The notes beneath the pieces were generated by a model. That model saw only the letters and a list, made by a program, of their open reading frames with translations, did not search any database and was not told the DNA's origin. A program made the position numbers and the translations under genes. Positions 36,401 through 46,952 of a DNA stretch of 64,000 nucleotides are shown here, piece by piece. How positions within the stretch are numbered: the first letter of the stretch is position 1; the number at the start of each line of letters is the position of its first letter. The stretch lies in assembly GCA_009760855.2 (NCBI GenBank), contig WPIO01000049.1, positions 1,385,001-1,449,000 on the forward strand, in the 5' to 3' direction. Source of the stretch: Cristatella mucedo. Its lineage: Eukaryota > Bryozoa > Phylactolaemata > Cristatellidae.

Positions 36401-37977
36401 ACGCCCCCGGTGTGAGTGGCGGGCTACAAAACGACGACGCAGCAGCAGCGCCGGTTTCACACAGGCCGGCCTAGCGTGCAGACCGAAGGAGCCACGGGCG
36501 GTCGGGCGAGCGAGCAGTCGGGCTTTGCTTGGACCGGCCGCCCAATGCAGGAGAGCGCACAGAGTCGGCAGCGCTAGCTACCTGCAGTTGGGACGACGAA
36601 GCTGGTCCAGCTTCACTATGCCACTGGTGGTGACACCAGTACCGATGCCATACTCGACGGCGCACATGTCTTCCTTGACGATTTTCACCTTGCCAAGTAC
36701 CCAGCCGCTCTCCTCCACTCCGGGCAATTTGACGGATATCTGCATTGAGCCGGTACGAGAGAGAGAGAGCAAGAGAGATGAGACCGAATTGGCGAATTGG
36801 CGAGACAGCCGGAAGAGAGCAAAACGACAACGGCGAGCCTCGGCAGCACCGACAGAGCTAGCACGATTGCGAGATTGGCAGCTCGCACCTCGACATCTTC
36901 GCCTTCCTTCAGGTCGGTGCACGGGCCAGCCACGGCACTCGCCAGCCGGGCGGCAGTGAATGCTACTTCGCAGTCCGGCTGCCACCTGAAACGTGCCATT
37001 AAGATTAACGTGCCATTAAGATACATATTTTGTTCGCTGAGAGATGCTCGACAGATGGCAATGGCAAGTACGAGACAGACAAAGACAGTGAGACAGACAG
37101 AGACAGACACACAGAGAGAGGAGAGAGACAGACAGAGACAGACACACAGAGAGAGGAGAGAGACAGACAGAGACAGACACACAGAGAGAGGAGAGAGACA
37201 GACAGAGACAGACTCACAGAGAGAGGAGAGAGACAGACATAGACAGACACACCGAGAGAGGAGAGAGACAGGGAAGCATAGGCCTGACTCTCAAGTCTTC
37301 GTGTAGACGTGCACACGACGCTGCTAAGGCCGGCTGCACCTAAGTGGCCCGCTGTTGGCAATTTGCTACCTTCCGGCTGTCTCACCAATCGGTCAGTCGA
37401 CCAATTGGACCCGGGACATCGAGATTCGGGCGCTCGAAGCTTGCACACAGCCTCTGCCAGAGCTTGTCACGGCGGTAGCAGCCGCACCCTTGCATTCCAC
37501 ATTTCCAGAGAACCTTGCGTCGTGAATAGACCCAACACGATGGCACCTTCACATTGGAACCTGGAACCTTCACATTCCAAATTTCCACAACTTTTTGTCA
37601 TGACTTAACATGTGCGCAGCACGGGGGAATGGTGGCATCCCTAGATCTAGGGCCGTGAGCAGTCAAAAAAGGGGCCAGTCTCAGGTCAGAGCTGCAAGAC
37701 TGGCCGAGCTCTGGTCAAACAAAACTTTGCAACGGACCAAGATCTATATATACATATATATAATTCATTTGTATAGCACCCCAAGAGAACTTTATCTCTA
37801 TTCAGGTGCTTCACATATGCCTCGGGGCTCGAGCCCACGACCTTGGCCAGACCTCGGTCGGGGGGGGGGGGGGGGGGCGTGCACCTTAACCGCTGGACCA
37901 AACCAGCTCGGCTGCCTCGAGTACCTGCTTTCGTAGGTCACCAGGATCCTGTCGTCAAATATGTTTAACACGTGTGC
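29512..37977 (-). CDS. FMR1: FMR1/FXR-family RNA-binding protein (first coding exon not found)
   Basis: Members bind mRNA and ribosomes, repress translation and shuttle between nucleus and cytoplasm. Twelve exons, in transcription order: 37977-37925, 36985-36889, 36739-36582, 35454-35300, 34653-34537, 33384-33208, 33063-32875, 32131-32045, 31910-31789, 31691-31210, 30347-29816, 29539-29512. They encode about 730 residues. Order of domains: Tudor/Agenet pair ([35 protein letters not shown]), KH0 ([16 protein letters not shown]), linker helix, KH1 ([15 protein letters not shown]), KH2 ([19 protein letters not shown]), [18 protein letters not shown], the NES-like [15 protein letters not shown], an RGG-type box (~31.4 kb) and a Gln/Ala-rich tail ending [12 protein letters not shown] by the most likely last splice. 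All junctions are phase-compatible except exon 36739-36582 (strong donor, phase 2) to 35454-35300 (phase 1), which implies a missed micro-exon or a weaker donor. The N-terminal ~17 codons lie upstream, unrecognised. Family call certain; FMR1 versus FXR1/2 is not meaningful outside vertebrates. Confidence 0.93.
29840..30330 (-). repeat. CAG/GCT-rich coding low-complexity segment of FMR1
   Basis: Imperfect CAG and GCN triplets within the penultimate exon encode runs of Gln (up to seven) and Ala. Interruptions are frequent, so the tract is unlikely to be unstable. Confidence 0.85.
33440..33640. repeat. (CT)n with a TCTCTCTTTCTG sub-repeat, FMR1 intron
   Basis: A pyrimidine tract of about 200 bp. 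A higher-order unit TCTCTCTTTCTG is repeated at least seven times. On the FMR1 sense strand it is a purine tract starting about 50 bases upstream of the KH1 exon. Confidence 0.95.
37083..37275. repeat. 35-bp minisatellite, FMR1 intron
   Basis: Five head-to-tail copies with a 35-bp period (GACACACAG starts at about 37106, 37141, 37176, 37211 and 37246). The last two carry single-base changes. Confidence 0.9.
37762..37909 (-). mobile_element. SINE-A copy beside an FMR1 splice donor
   Basis: The minus strand starts GAGCTGGTTTGGTCCAGCGG and ends in the shared tail (AGAGATAAAGTTCTCTTGGG) plus an AT-rich end. It is in the same orientation as FMR1. A run of about 19 G interrupts it on the plus strand (37859-37877). 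Confidence 0.92.
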
Positions 37978-38381
37978 CTGCAAAACAAAGGAAAACCATG
38001 CCAGAGCTAGATCACAGATCACAGCTAGCACACTAGCCGAAAGCTGCCTCCCCCCCCACCCAGGCTGCTTGCAGGCCTATGCACGGAGCCGAACGAGAGG
38101 TCGTGCACACCTGTGGAGGTCGCGGTAGTGGCCTGGGCACAAGGTCACCAAAGCTAATCGAACCAGCAGCAGTCATGCACGGTGGCCGTAACAGAGCACA
38201 CAGTTCGACCAGCAGTGGAAATTGATATCAGGACACCACAGCACAAGACAGGATACCATCATTTGTCAGCAACTACTACAGCTGCTCACTGAGTTTTAAT
38301 TGCCATGGAAGGGCACGGCTGTCCAATTCCAGATACAGCTACCGAATAGCCACAGGTACACGCCAATAAGAATGATGATAA
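37978..38381. other. FMR1 upstream intron or 5' region
   Basis: Should contain intron 1 of FMR1. I could not find the expected short first coding exon, which in relatives encodes about 17 residues ending in a GAFYK-like motif. Confidence 0.4.
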
Positions 38382-38560
38382 TAATAATAAGTAATAATAA
38401 TGGGATATTTTACAGCACCGCAAGATAATTAAATCTCTTTATCGGCTCTTTACATACGCAGGAAAGTAAGCAAGTCAATTGGCTAGCTATAGCATGCACA
38501 GTATCAGAACACACAATCACACCAAGGGCTATTAACAGACCAAGCAAGTACTGCGAGGAA
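38382..38560 (-). mobile_element. LINE-A 3' end
   Basis: Plus strand starts with an (AAT)n run, then GCACCGCAAGATAATTAAAT with CTCTTTATCGGCTCTTTACA, the reverse complement of the LINE-A tail, followed by 3' UTR (GCATGCACAGTATCAGAACA). Confidence 0.8.
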
Positions 38561-38819
38561 CAGGTGCGTTTTTCAGAATTAGAAGCACAGGTTGAATGCC
38601 TTCTCCCAGCAAGCCAGTCCGGCAAGCTACGTGGACAGTGGCCTGCGCTCCTGTGACTAGACAATCTTGGCACTTTTACAGCACTATAGGCCTGCACTCA
38701 AGCACCCAGTCTAGCAGATCATCGGAGGCAAAGCACCTCAATGTAGGGTCATGTAACGGTTCCAAATATGCCAGCTGTTCAGGCTATTTAAAATCGAGTT
38801 ATTTCCTGTTGCTAACTGG

Positions 38820-38935
38820 GCCAACCCGGGCAGTGCCAGTAGGCAGTGTGTGCTGGCATTTCACGACCCAGGTCGTGGATTCGAGTACTCCATCAGGCAA
38901 TTAGCAATTGCCCAGTGCAAGCAGGATGACAGCTG
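38820..38935 (+). mobile_element. Degenerate SINE-B copy
   Basis: CACGACCCAGGTCGTGGATTCGAGTACTCC is a B-box-like segment in the SINE-B arrangement, followed by a CCCAGTGCAAGC body. The head and tail are poor. Confidence 0.45.
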
Positions 38936-39049
38936 CCAATCTAAAAATGAGGCCATTGATTCAGCTCGACTAAATGCACTCTAGGTAACAATTCTCGGCT
39001 GACTTGTTTTTGGCAGCCTGACATCTGTGGGGCCTTGCTCTACGAGGGA

Positions 39050-39348
39050 CGTCATTGGAGCATCGATGCATCTTTGGAACAAGCATCGATGGCCACTTTT
39101 GCTCATACCTCGCTCTTGCTAGAGAAACCCTCCACTGCCAGCGAAGAGTGGGCATACCTGCCGACCCTGCACAAGGGCACCATCCAGTGCCTGAAGAGCT
39201 AGCTGAATTGGCACGGCCCCATCGTGAGTCTAATGCCACTTTCCGATTGCAAAAATTCGATCGTGCTTCCTTTGCAGCAAAATGTTAAGTGCTTAGAAAA
39301 AGAGTTCTCTGATGATTCTATATCAAATGTATTATTATTATTATAAAA
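39050..39348 (+). mobile_element. LINE-A 3' end, diverged
   Basis: It ends GTTAAGTGCTTAGAAAAAGA, GTTCTCTGATGATTCTATAT and then (ATT)n at 39330-39342. The upstream part is too decayed to give clear protein blocks. Confidence 0.6.
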
Positions 39349-40075
39349 AAAAACTTGAGTTTGCCAACTTGCGTCAAACTACTGCTGCTCATACCGACTG
39401 TCACAAGCCTCGCTGTTAAAAGCAAAAGCCCATTCCATCCGGTTGCCAACCCCAAACATGTACATACATCCATGCCAGCAAAGCATTAGGTACAGCACGA
39501 AGGGTGGTGCTGCTCCAATGCACTAGTGTATAGCTTTGCAGCAATAGCCACAGAGGTGTAAGGAAGTTTGATGAAAACGGCTCACGGCTTGCCCTTGAAT
39601 ATCGGTGGCTTATCGCAGACTGAGTCTCGTAGCACGAGCACGTGGCCGACCGACTTACTAAGAAATACCCCGACTATTACCGAAATCTATAGCTCAACAC
39701 GAGACTCGTAGTGAGCCCACATAAAATATGCCTAGCTTACAGCCACCACGGCATTGCCCAACCAAACCATGGTGCACAGCAACCATTTCCGAAAGTTGAT
39801 CGACTAGACCTGCCCTTCAAACTCAAGACTAGAAGGGAGCAGAAGTAGCAGAACTCGGCCGGCTGCTCGGTTGGTTGGCTAACTAGGTACAGCTCCATCC
39901 GGCATAAATCGCTTGCATACAAACGACATATACAAAGTTCGCCAAGTTGGCTAAACGAAAAGTTGTGCCGCCTGAATGTGGCTTTAAAGATAGCATCCAC
40001 TCGTCTAGACTCACGGGCGCTTAGCACTCACGGCATGAAAGAGAGGAAAAAGAGGACAGGAGCAGGATCGATAGT

Positions 40076-40085
<10 letters not shown>

Positions 40086-40136
<51 letters not shown>
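40086..40136. repeat. (AG)n microsatellite
   Basis: About 25 AG dinucleotides in a purine-rich neighbourhood (40030-40330). Confidence 0.95.
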
Positions 40137-40139
<3 letters not shown>

Positions 40140-41224
40140 GATGACAGAAGAGGACAGAGACGATGGGACAAAAGAAGGAAATTATAGACAGTGTGAGAGG
40201 GCAAAAGACAGTGCAAGAAGAGAAGAGAGAGAGAGACAATGAGACTGAAAGAGATCCAACGAACAACAGAGAGACAAGAAGGACACAACAGACAATGAGA
40301 CGAGATAGAAGACACACACACACACACACAAACGGAGGCAGAATAATGTACATCAGGCAGGTGTGTTGTATACGCCGCCAAGTAATCGATGACTGGAGAT
40401 CAAGCTAGACGATTACGTGAACCACCCATGCGATGACAAAACTAGCAACGGCATGTATACGAATGGTGAAAGTGCTTGACACAGACTGGCAAGGGTATGA
40501 ACCCCCACACCACGGTTGGCTGCAGTTGCCGGCTGCAGGTCGATCTAGAGCAAAATCGGCTGTCTCTATGAGATAGAGACTCGTACGTGCAGATTTAGAA
40601 ACACAGACAAGGGAAGAGAGAGGAGGGGAGAGCTAGGGAGAGAGACAGAGAGAGACAGAGATAGTAGCAAAAACACTTCCAATAGATGGCTATATCAATT
40701 TTCTTGCAGATGGCTTAAGGCTCACCTCTCTCCCTCATGTCAAGGAAGACACAAGGAGAGACAGAGGTAAGCATGGTGCAGCCACCGGTACTTGCTATCT
40801 ATTTTTAACTCAGTACTGACGAAAAAAAATGTCAATCGCATTTGTGAAATGTCTAGAAAGTGATTGAGTTCTCTTAAGGTGCTACTTTATAATAGCCAAC
40901 CACTTGGGTCTAGGCTAGTGCGGCACCTTGCCCGAGCGAACTGAAATGTAATCGCACCAGCAGCGAAGCACAAACAGGAACCCTCTGAGATTGCTAAGCA
41001 TAAGTGATGGGAGATCCCTCAATGACTCAGCACGGGTTACTCCCACACGAGCAACACGAACCACAACTGATGGTGGAGAGCTAGCAGTACCAGCGGGCGT
41101 ATATGTCGCACCATCTTTTCTGTTTCAGTTTCGATCGAATTCAATCTACTAGCTCTCTGCATGTCTGTTTGTCTTGATCTCTAATATGGTGTTATTACTA
41201 CAATACGGTTACGAGCAAGAATCT

Positions 41225-41455
41225 ACAGAGGTTCAGCTAAGGCAGCGAAAGTCCAGTTAAGGTTCAGTTAAGGTGGGTGAAGTTAAGATTAATAAGAATG
41301 GTTCGGCGAAGGTAGGTTTCAGTTAACGTTCAAATAAGGCAGGTTCAGTTTATGGTAGGTTCAGTTAGCAGATTCAGCTAAGGGAATTTTTAGTTAAGGG
41401 AAGGTTCGGCTAAGGCAGGTTCAGCTGACGCCGGTTCTGTTAAGGCTGCTGCCTT
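41225..41455 (+). repeat. Degenerate AGGTTCAGTTAAGG tandem repeat
   Basis: About a dozen diverged copies of GGTTCAGTTAAGG or GGTTCGGCTAAGG at irregular 12-24 bp spacing. Confidence 0.8.
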
Positions 41456-42608
41456 CAGACCGACTGCATCCAATCGCCGCCACAGCGACGCATAAAAACA
41501 TGTGACGTGGCGACAAAGCGGGCGCACCAGTGCTAAAGGTTAGTTTGCTTTTCACGTTCTCCATCGGTTGGGCTTCGAGAACGGTAGGTTTGCATGGCTA
41601 AAATGCTCAACGGGCAGCTTGAACAAAATGGAAGACGTCGCGGCGAGCCAGGCACCACGCGGTAAACCGAACCGGCCTAGCGGCAAATGTACACGTGCGC
41701 CACCTCCTAGCGGCGCACGCTTTTGACTGGGCCGCGGGACTCAATTCTCTATTCTCTCGAAAATACTAACAAGTAGAGTAGCAAGCCGGAGGAACGCGAT
41801 TCGAAGCTCGGGTCACCCTCCCAACAGGAAGTACTCCAGCGCGGGCTCGGGCGGCCGACGAGGAGCACACAATGGACGAGGCTACCGGCTGGTAAAAGCA
41901 CAAAAACTTCAAGCGCCTAGCAAGGACGAATGATTTAGAAATCGCGGCGCAAAATTAATGCTTGTCGATTGAGTTTGAAGGGGGCGACCACCGCAGAGTC
42001 GGTCCGATGGACCGGCGGGGCTTCCCCTGAAATGAAAGCCGATAAACCTCTCGACGAACGAATCGGCAAGCAGACTGCCCGTATTCATAAAAGTCGCAGG
42101 CCATGCTTTGCGCAGTTAGCAACTGGCGCAAAGCGTCATACCGGGTAATAGAGGCCATTTTGGCCTAGAACCTCCACGGGTATTAGACCCTCCATCAGCG
42201 ACGCGCCGTTGCCGAAGTCACGTGCGGAAGGACGCAGACGAGCCGTCTCTCCTCGGACACCTTGACAACCAGCAGTCTTTCAAGTTAATGTAATCGGTAC
42301 ATTTCTAATTATTATTAAGATATTTTTATCATGTTTTCGGAATCCTTAATCTAAACACGCCGGGAAGTGAAATCAAACGCCTTACGTAAAGGGCAAGGGT
42401 CGCAAAGCGCGCAAGCGCGATTGTGGAACGTGTATTTACGACCGCCCCTCCCAAATTAAGGCTCACCCAGATTTTAACAGACTTCATATACACTCCGCGG
42501 ACTCATAAGCTTTATTCGAAAGTTCATCCCGGGCTATGCAAAGATTTTGCTGTCCTCTGTTACTAGTTGATGCTCTAGCGGTCTCGAGGATGTATAGGAG
42601 CACTCAAC

Positions 42609-43365
42609 AACAATAATAATAATAACTTTGAATAGCACCCCCCAGAGAACTTAATCTCTTTCTAGGCACTTTATATATGCTGTAAAGAAAGTATGACCAC
42701 ATGCTTAGTTGTAACGTGCACAGAGTCAACGTGCATGATACGGTTTTGTGGAATCGCACAGTGTCGGTCCGCATTAGTACACAAAGGACGAATCACAAGG
42801 ACCGCCAAACGAAGTGAGGAACGAGTGCATTCTAAGCTTCTTTTTTAAGTTTCTCTAGTAGAATAGTGACGGCGGACGGACGAAGGGCTGATGCGACCGG
42901 CGGGTCGGACGTGTGACGATCGGCGGAAGTGGAGTGTCTAGGGAACGCCGCCACCAGCTATCGGTACCAGAGGCTACGCATTGCCCTGCAATTCCTCGCT
43001 CCGCCTCCACTTCACGGCATTCTGCCATTTGGAGGAGACTGTCTGCGTAGACGGCTGCCTTCGGAGACTACTGCTTGCGGAGAGACAAGCATGCATGTGG
43101 AGATTAATACCTGCGGAGACGACTACCTGTCGATACTACCTGTTAACCAGCCGCCCACCTTTACATTTAAACTAAAGGCAGGCATGGTCTCCAAAAGATT
43201 TGAGAGATTTTTTTCGAGGCACAGCTTAAAGATTTGAGTCGGAAGAGCAGACGGCACGATGCCTCATTACGAAGGAGATCTGACAGGTAGGCTGGAGCCA
43301 CAGTATGCAGGGACCGAAAGGTGGGTGACAAATCTTTCAAGCGGATGCGCTGCTTGACGATAATA
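42609..43365 (-). mobile_element. LINE-A copy, decayed
   Basis: Begins with (AAT)n and GCACCCCCCAGAGAACTTAA, TCTCTTTCTAGGCACTTTAT (reverse complement of the tail), then 3' UTR and remnants of the last reverse-transcriptase blocks (GGTAGGCTGGAGCCACAGTA near 43285). A GC-richer stretch at 42880-43140 looks foreign to the element. Confidence 0.7.
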
Positions 43366-43600
43366 ATGCTAATACGAACAATAATAATAATATTAATACA
43401 CTTGATAAAGCACCCTCAGAGAACTCAATTTCTTTCTAGGCGCTTTACATTTGCTGTACAGGAAGCACGGTCGAATGGATATGGTACTAGTGCTGGTCGG
43501 CGAGAAGTGGTACGATGTGGCGATTGAGTTCTCTGAGAGCGCTATAACATGTGTGTTATTATTATTATAACTGCGACGCTCACAACAAAAGAGCCTGGCT
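43366..43600 (-). mobile_element. Second LINE-A 3' end abutting the first
   Basis: A second (AAT)n and CACCCTCAGAGAACTCAATT with CTTTCTAGGCGCTTTACATT begins at about 43380, inside the reverse-transcriptase part of the preceding copy. A plus-oriented tail fragment (GATTGAGTTCTCTGAGAGCG plus (TTA)n) follows at 43523-43569, so this is a cluster of nested insertions. Confidence 0.65.
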
Positions 43601-43639
43601 GCACAACAGACGAGCCGTGCCGGGCTATTTTGTCCGAGT

Positions 43640-44530
43640 GTCGGAATTTTGTTTTGGCAGTGCTATATGCTCTTCTTCCAAACAAACATACCGTGCACTC
43701 TTTTTCTCATTAGAGAAGTCTGGCATCAGTTCATTCGTATCTTCTTTTCGATCGAGTTTGAAAAGGCATTCATCAATGCTACTCACGAAGTGTCTCCAGC
43801 TGCACAACTCGGAGAACGTCTATTTCATCTAATGAAGAACTTTAGGCCACACACATAAGGCGGATCCAGGCTCGTCTGAACGGTATGACAATTGAACCGG
43901 CCTTTTCGGTTCAGGCTAGTATGATTGCGTCTCTAGCATTTGCTTCTGTTGCCGGGCTTGAACGAGGATTTAAACAACGCTCCATCTATACGAAACACAG
44001 CACTTCCAGGTGAATTGCACCCGATGCTGACATGGTTCGATGATGGTTCGATGATGGTTCGATGATGGTTCGATGATGGTTCGATGATGGTTCGATGATG
44101 GTTCGATGATGGTTCGATGATGGTTCGATGATGGTTCGATGATGGTTCGATGATGGTTCGAGGACAATCTTATTGGAAGAAATTCTTGGAAAAAAGCAAC
44201 ATAATCGACGGGTATCGATGTTTCTAGCACAACTTTGGAAGGCTTACGACCACGTTCTCAACGATCAGGATCGAACAAAAATAACCATGCAAAAGCTTCG
44301 CATTGACGTCTTCAAGCGGAGTTCGACGTGAAAAACCATCGATTTGGCGTTTCATCAGTGGGTTGAGGCAAATTCAGAAAAACCGAGATTTATTTTTACG
44401 AGCAATACGTGGCAGGTAATACCGGCGCATGAGCGAAACGAAGAAAATATCGACAAACAGATTACCGCATTTTGAACATTATCAGAACGTATGCAGATTG
44501 CGAAGTCATCGACGTTTATCTAGATTTACC
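43640..44530 (+). pseudogene. MULE (Mutator-like) transposase, broken
   Basis: Pieces in shifting frames follow the MULE transposase order: a VLYALLPNK segment (~43650), KQTYRALFFSLEKSG, FFSIEFEKAFINATHEVSPA followed by LFHLMKNFR (~43740-43845, around the second catalytic acidic residue and the conserved CxxH-like FHL block), RIQARLNGM (~43860), TWFDD...EDNLIGRNS, DRTNNHAEGWHRRL-like and FRKTEIYFYEQYVAG (~44330), and RILNIIRTYADCEVIDVYL (~44475). There are several frameshifts and in-frame stops, and the N-terminal third is missing. A minisatellite has expanded inside the coding region. It is clearly dead. The MULE assignment rests on family memory, not on an alignment. Confidence 0.8.
44033..44163. 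repeat. 11-bp minisatellite (GGTTCGATGAT) inside the MULE pseudogene
   Basis: About twelve near-identical head-to-tail copies. The unit corresponds to the element's own Trp-Phe-Asp-Asp codons. Confidence 0.95.
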
Positions 44531-45089
44531 GAGATTTATCTCACAACTTCCTGATGGGAATAAGTACTCGCAATAAGCAATTACATTAATGCATTACAAA
44601 TGCATCTTACAATACATTTTTATATTTAATTATAATAAGTAACAGAATTATTATATTAATTAATGTGACAATAAAATTGATTGGATTTAATTTCGTTCTA
44701 TGGCTAATGTGTTGGACATTGACGAATTTAAAAATAGTTGTTTTTAGGGACCTAAGCGTTCTTTACCAATCTGTGCCGAGACCTATTATCTTACTCATAG
44801 AATAACTCAAGCGTGCGGCTAGACTAAGAGACTTTGCTCATCTAATTGGCGATGTGATCGTCATTACTCGAAGTTTACGCATCCTATTTAACAATTGGCT
44901 AAATTTTTGGAAAGTTTAATTAAGAAGAGTGCCTACACAGCTAGACATCACGTTTGATCCCTGTATAAGATTAGTGAATGTCGACCACGGTGGCTTCCTA
45001 AAAGTTTAACTAGCTCCCACGTTCTGTCTAGGCAGGACGACAGCGATTCCGTTTTAGCTGCTGGCTACTCGGGGAAAAAAGAGAGCCTT
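44531..45089. other. AT-rich intergenic DNA
   Basis: No gene recognised; strongly AT-rich at 44570-44700. Confidence 0.4.
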
Positions 45090-45388
45090 TCGGCCTCTGC
45101 AGCTGATGATGGATGGATGCGTCTGCACAAAGGCACAAAGTATAAGCATCCCAGAGCTTCAGCCTTCAGCGTCTCTCCTTTGCTCGTGGCTTTTGCTGCG
45201 ATGTGTCCCAGTAGATAAACGGAGATAAACAGAGAAAAGTTGCTACTCTGACCCACAAGGTTCACCTTCAGGCTTGACTCCATCATGCGTAGCTGAACTT
45301 CTGCACCAGTCTCAGCCTCCGCGTGACTATGGGTCCTCTATGGAAAATAAACTACCTGTTCCATTCCTGCGCTTAAAGACCACCAATA
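45090..45388 (+). mobile_element. LINE-B fragment, left part
   Basis: Matches the copy at 4.2 kb: CTCTGACCCACAAGGTTCAC, TGCGTAGCTGAACTTCTGCA, CCAGTCTCAGCCTCCGCGTG, GGTCCTCTATGGAAAATAAA and TGCGCTTAAAGACC. It stops abruptly at the LINE-A tail. Confidence 0.75.
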
Positions 45389-45595
45389 ATAGTAAAAATA
45401 TTAATACATTTGTATAGCGCCCTCATATAACTGAATCTCTTTCTAGGCACTTTAAAGATATGCTGCATACAAAGCATTACCAAATATCTTGTGCCAATAT
45501 CCGCAAGCAGCAGACATTGTGTAAGCAGGTATATGCATACGAAGGACAAATCACAAAGACTGGCGAAGGAGTTATTATTCTACCCGTCCTAGATG
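45389..45595 (-). mobile_element. LINE-A 3' end inserted into LINE-B
   Basis: AATACATTTGTATAGCGCCC with TCTTTCTAGGCACTTTAAAG is the reverse complement of the LINE-A tail; 3' UTR follows to about 45590. Confidence 0.75.
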
Positions 45596-45960
45596 GCGGA
45601 ATTCGCGTCCACAATCATTTGACGCCGACACCCACTATCCTGCTGCCGACTGTGGCACATCCTTTACACACGTCCTGAGCTGCCTCGACCTCGCTGCTTC
45701 GCACTTCATCGGCTGCATCACTGCTAACTACGCTTGTCACTTTTTTTTCTTTGTAGCGGGGCGGGATTGAGTCTGTTGGCTACCGTGTGCGTGTGTGCGT
45801 GTGCGCGTGTGCGTGTGTGCGTGTGCGCGTGTGTACAGAAAGCTTCTTAGGCTATGAGTGCACTGTAGAAAACTCTCCTGCGTAATATTCACTTAGTCTT
45901 TTTGACCTTGTGGAGTTGTAGGCTGAGATAAATTGCATTACATTGCACATGCTTTGTATA
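45596..45960 (+). mobile_element. LINE-B fragment, right part
   Basis: CCTGCTGCCGACTGTGGCAC starts the segment; ATGAGTGCACTGTAGAAAAC and TTGTGGAGTTGTAGGCTGAG parallel 4570-4640. A (GTGTGC)n run (45785-45835) interrupts it. Confidence 0.7.
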
Positions 45961-46818
45961 TCAGCAGAGTCTCGAGACATGCAACGATTCAGATGTCACT
46001 AAGTGAACTAATGGTTGGGCTCAGGATACCCCGAGTCCCAATGCCACATCTCATTGTAATCTACCCCAACGCGAAGTACCGACTGCTTGCAATGTGACGC
46101 AAGAAAATTGTATGGCAGTGACAGCTTCATGACAGCTTGGCAATTGTTGGGACAATAGCCAGCGACGCCAACGTTGAATGAAAGTCACCGAAGTTGAAGC
46201 TGCTGGGAACAGCAAGACGTCGCACATCCTGTGACAGGAGATAAGAAGCCTCGACGAGAAGCGAGCCTCAGTTTCGACGCGTCTTCGCCCCGCTCCGCTC
46301 TGTTTGCTCCCGGCTCCGCCCATCTCTGCGCTAGCGATACCCGAGGTCGACCTTGAGATCGCGCTGGAGAGCGTCCCACATGTAGTCGGACGCTCGCCAA
46401 TTTGATCACTGTTCGCATGAATGCTCAGTGAGTAGGAAGTGAGTAGGAAGACAGACTTAGAGCCAGAGCCAGTCTTAGAGGAAGCCGTGTAAACCTCCTA
46501 CCAAAAGGAAGGCCGAAGTAAGAATCAAGCAGGTAGGAAGCAGGCAGGAAAAAAGACTTCCGCGTAAACCTAGCCAAACCAGCCGTCGATTGCTTTGCAT
46601 AGGCTCTGAAACGATCGTGCCCGTCGCTGCAACGCGCACACTCACCGTTTCGTCGCTGGCTATGACGGCATTGTTAGCTCAGTTCGCAAAGCGGCAAAGT
46701 CGAGCACAACGACTGCTGCTAGCTCGTCAGTCTCTTTGGCGTCTAACTTTACGGGACCTTAAAAAGATTCGTGTACGCTCCGCAGCCTCCGCGGCTCCGA
46801 TGAAACCCATCTTATATA
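45961..46818. other. Intergenic stretch, no gene recognised
   Basis: Open frames at 46051-46418 (minus) and 46590-46832 (plus) have no recognisable domains. Confidence 0.4.
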
Positions 46819-46952
46819 GTTCATTTTTATAGCGCCTCAAGAGAACTTAATCTCTATTCATGCGTTTCACATAAGTCTCGGGGCTCGAGCCCGCGACCTC
46901 AGCCAGACCTTGGTCGGGGCGAGCACCTTAACCGCTGGGCCAAACCAGCTTC
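46819..46952 (-). mobile_element. SINE-A copy
   Basis: The minus strand reads GAAGCTGGTTTGGCCCAGCG, AGGTCGCGGGCTCGAGCCCC and TAGAGATTAAGTTCTCTTGA, then an AT-rich end. Confidence 0.9.

Larger units (their letters stand above)
39349..42604. other. Intergenic or FMR1 5' region, no exon recognised
   Basis: Holds simple repeats (40086-40135, 40313-40331), a LINE-A tail remnant at about 40845-40905 (AAATGTCTAGAAAGTGATTG), a GGTTCAGTTAAGG-type repeat (41225-41455) and a GC-rich, CpG-dense stretch at about 41450-42280. The last could hold the FMR1 promoter and first exon, but that is a guess from position and composition. Confidence 0.4.

Noticed and set aside
41955-42158. Minus-strand frame starting MASITRYDAL as the FMR1 first exon
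   Set aside because: It lies in the right general area and a GTATGA donor is nearby, but it lacks the conserved N-terminal Tudor start expected of the family, and its joining phase cannot be justified.
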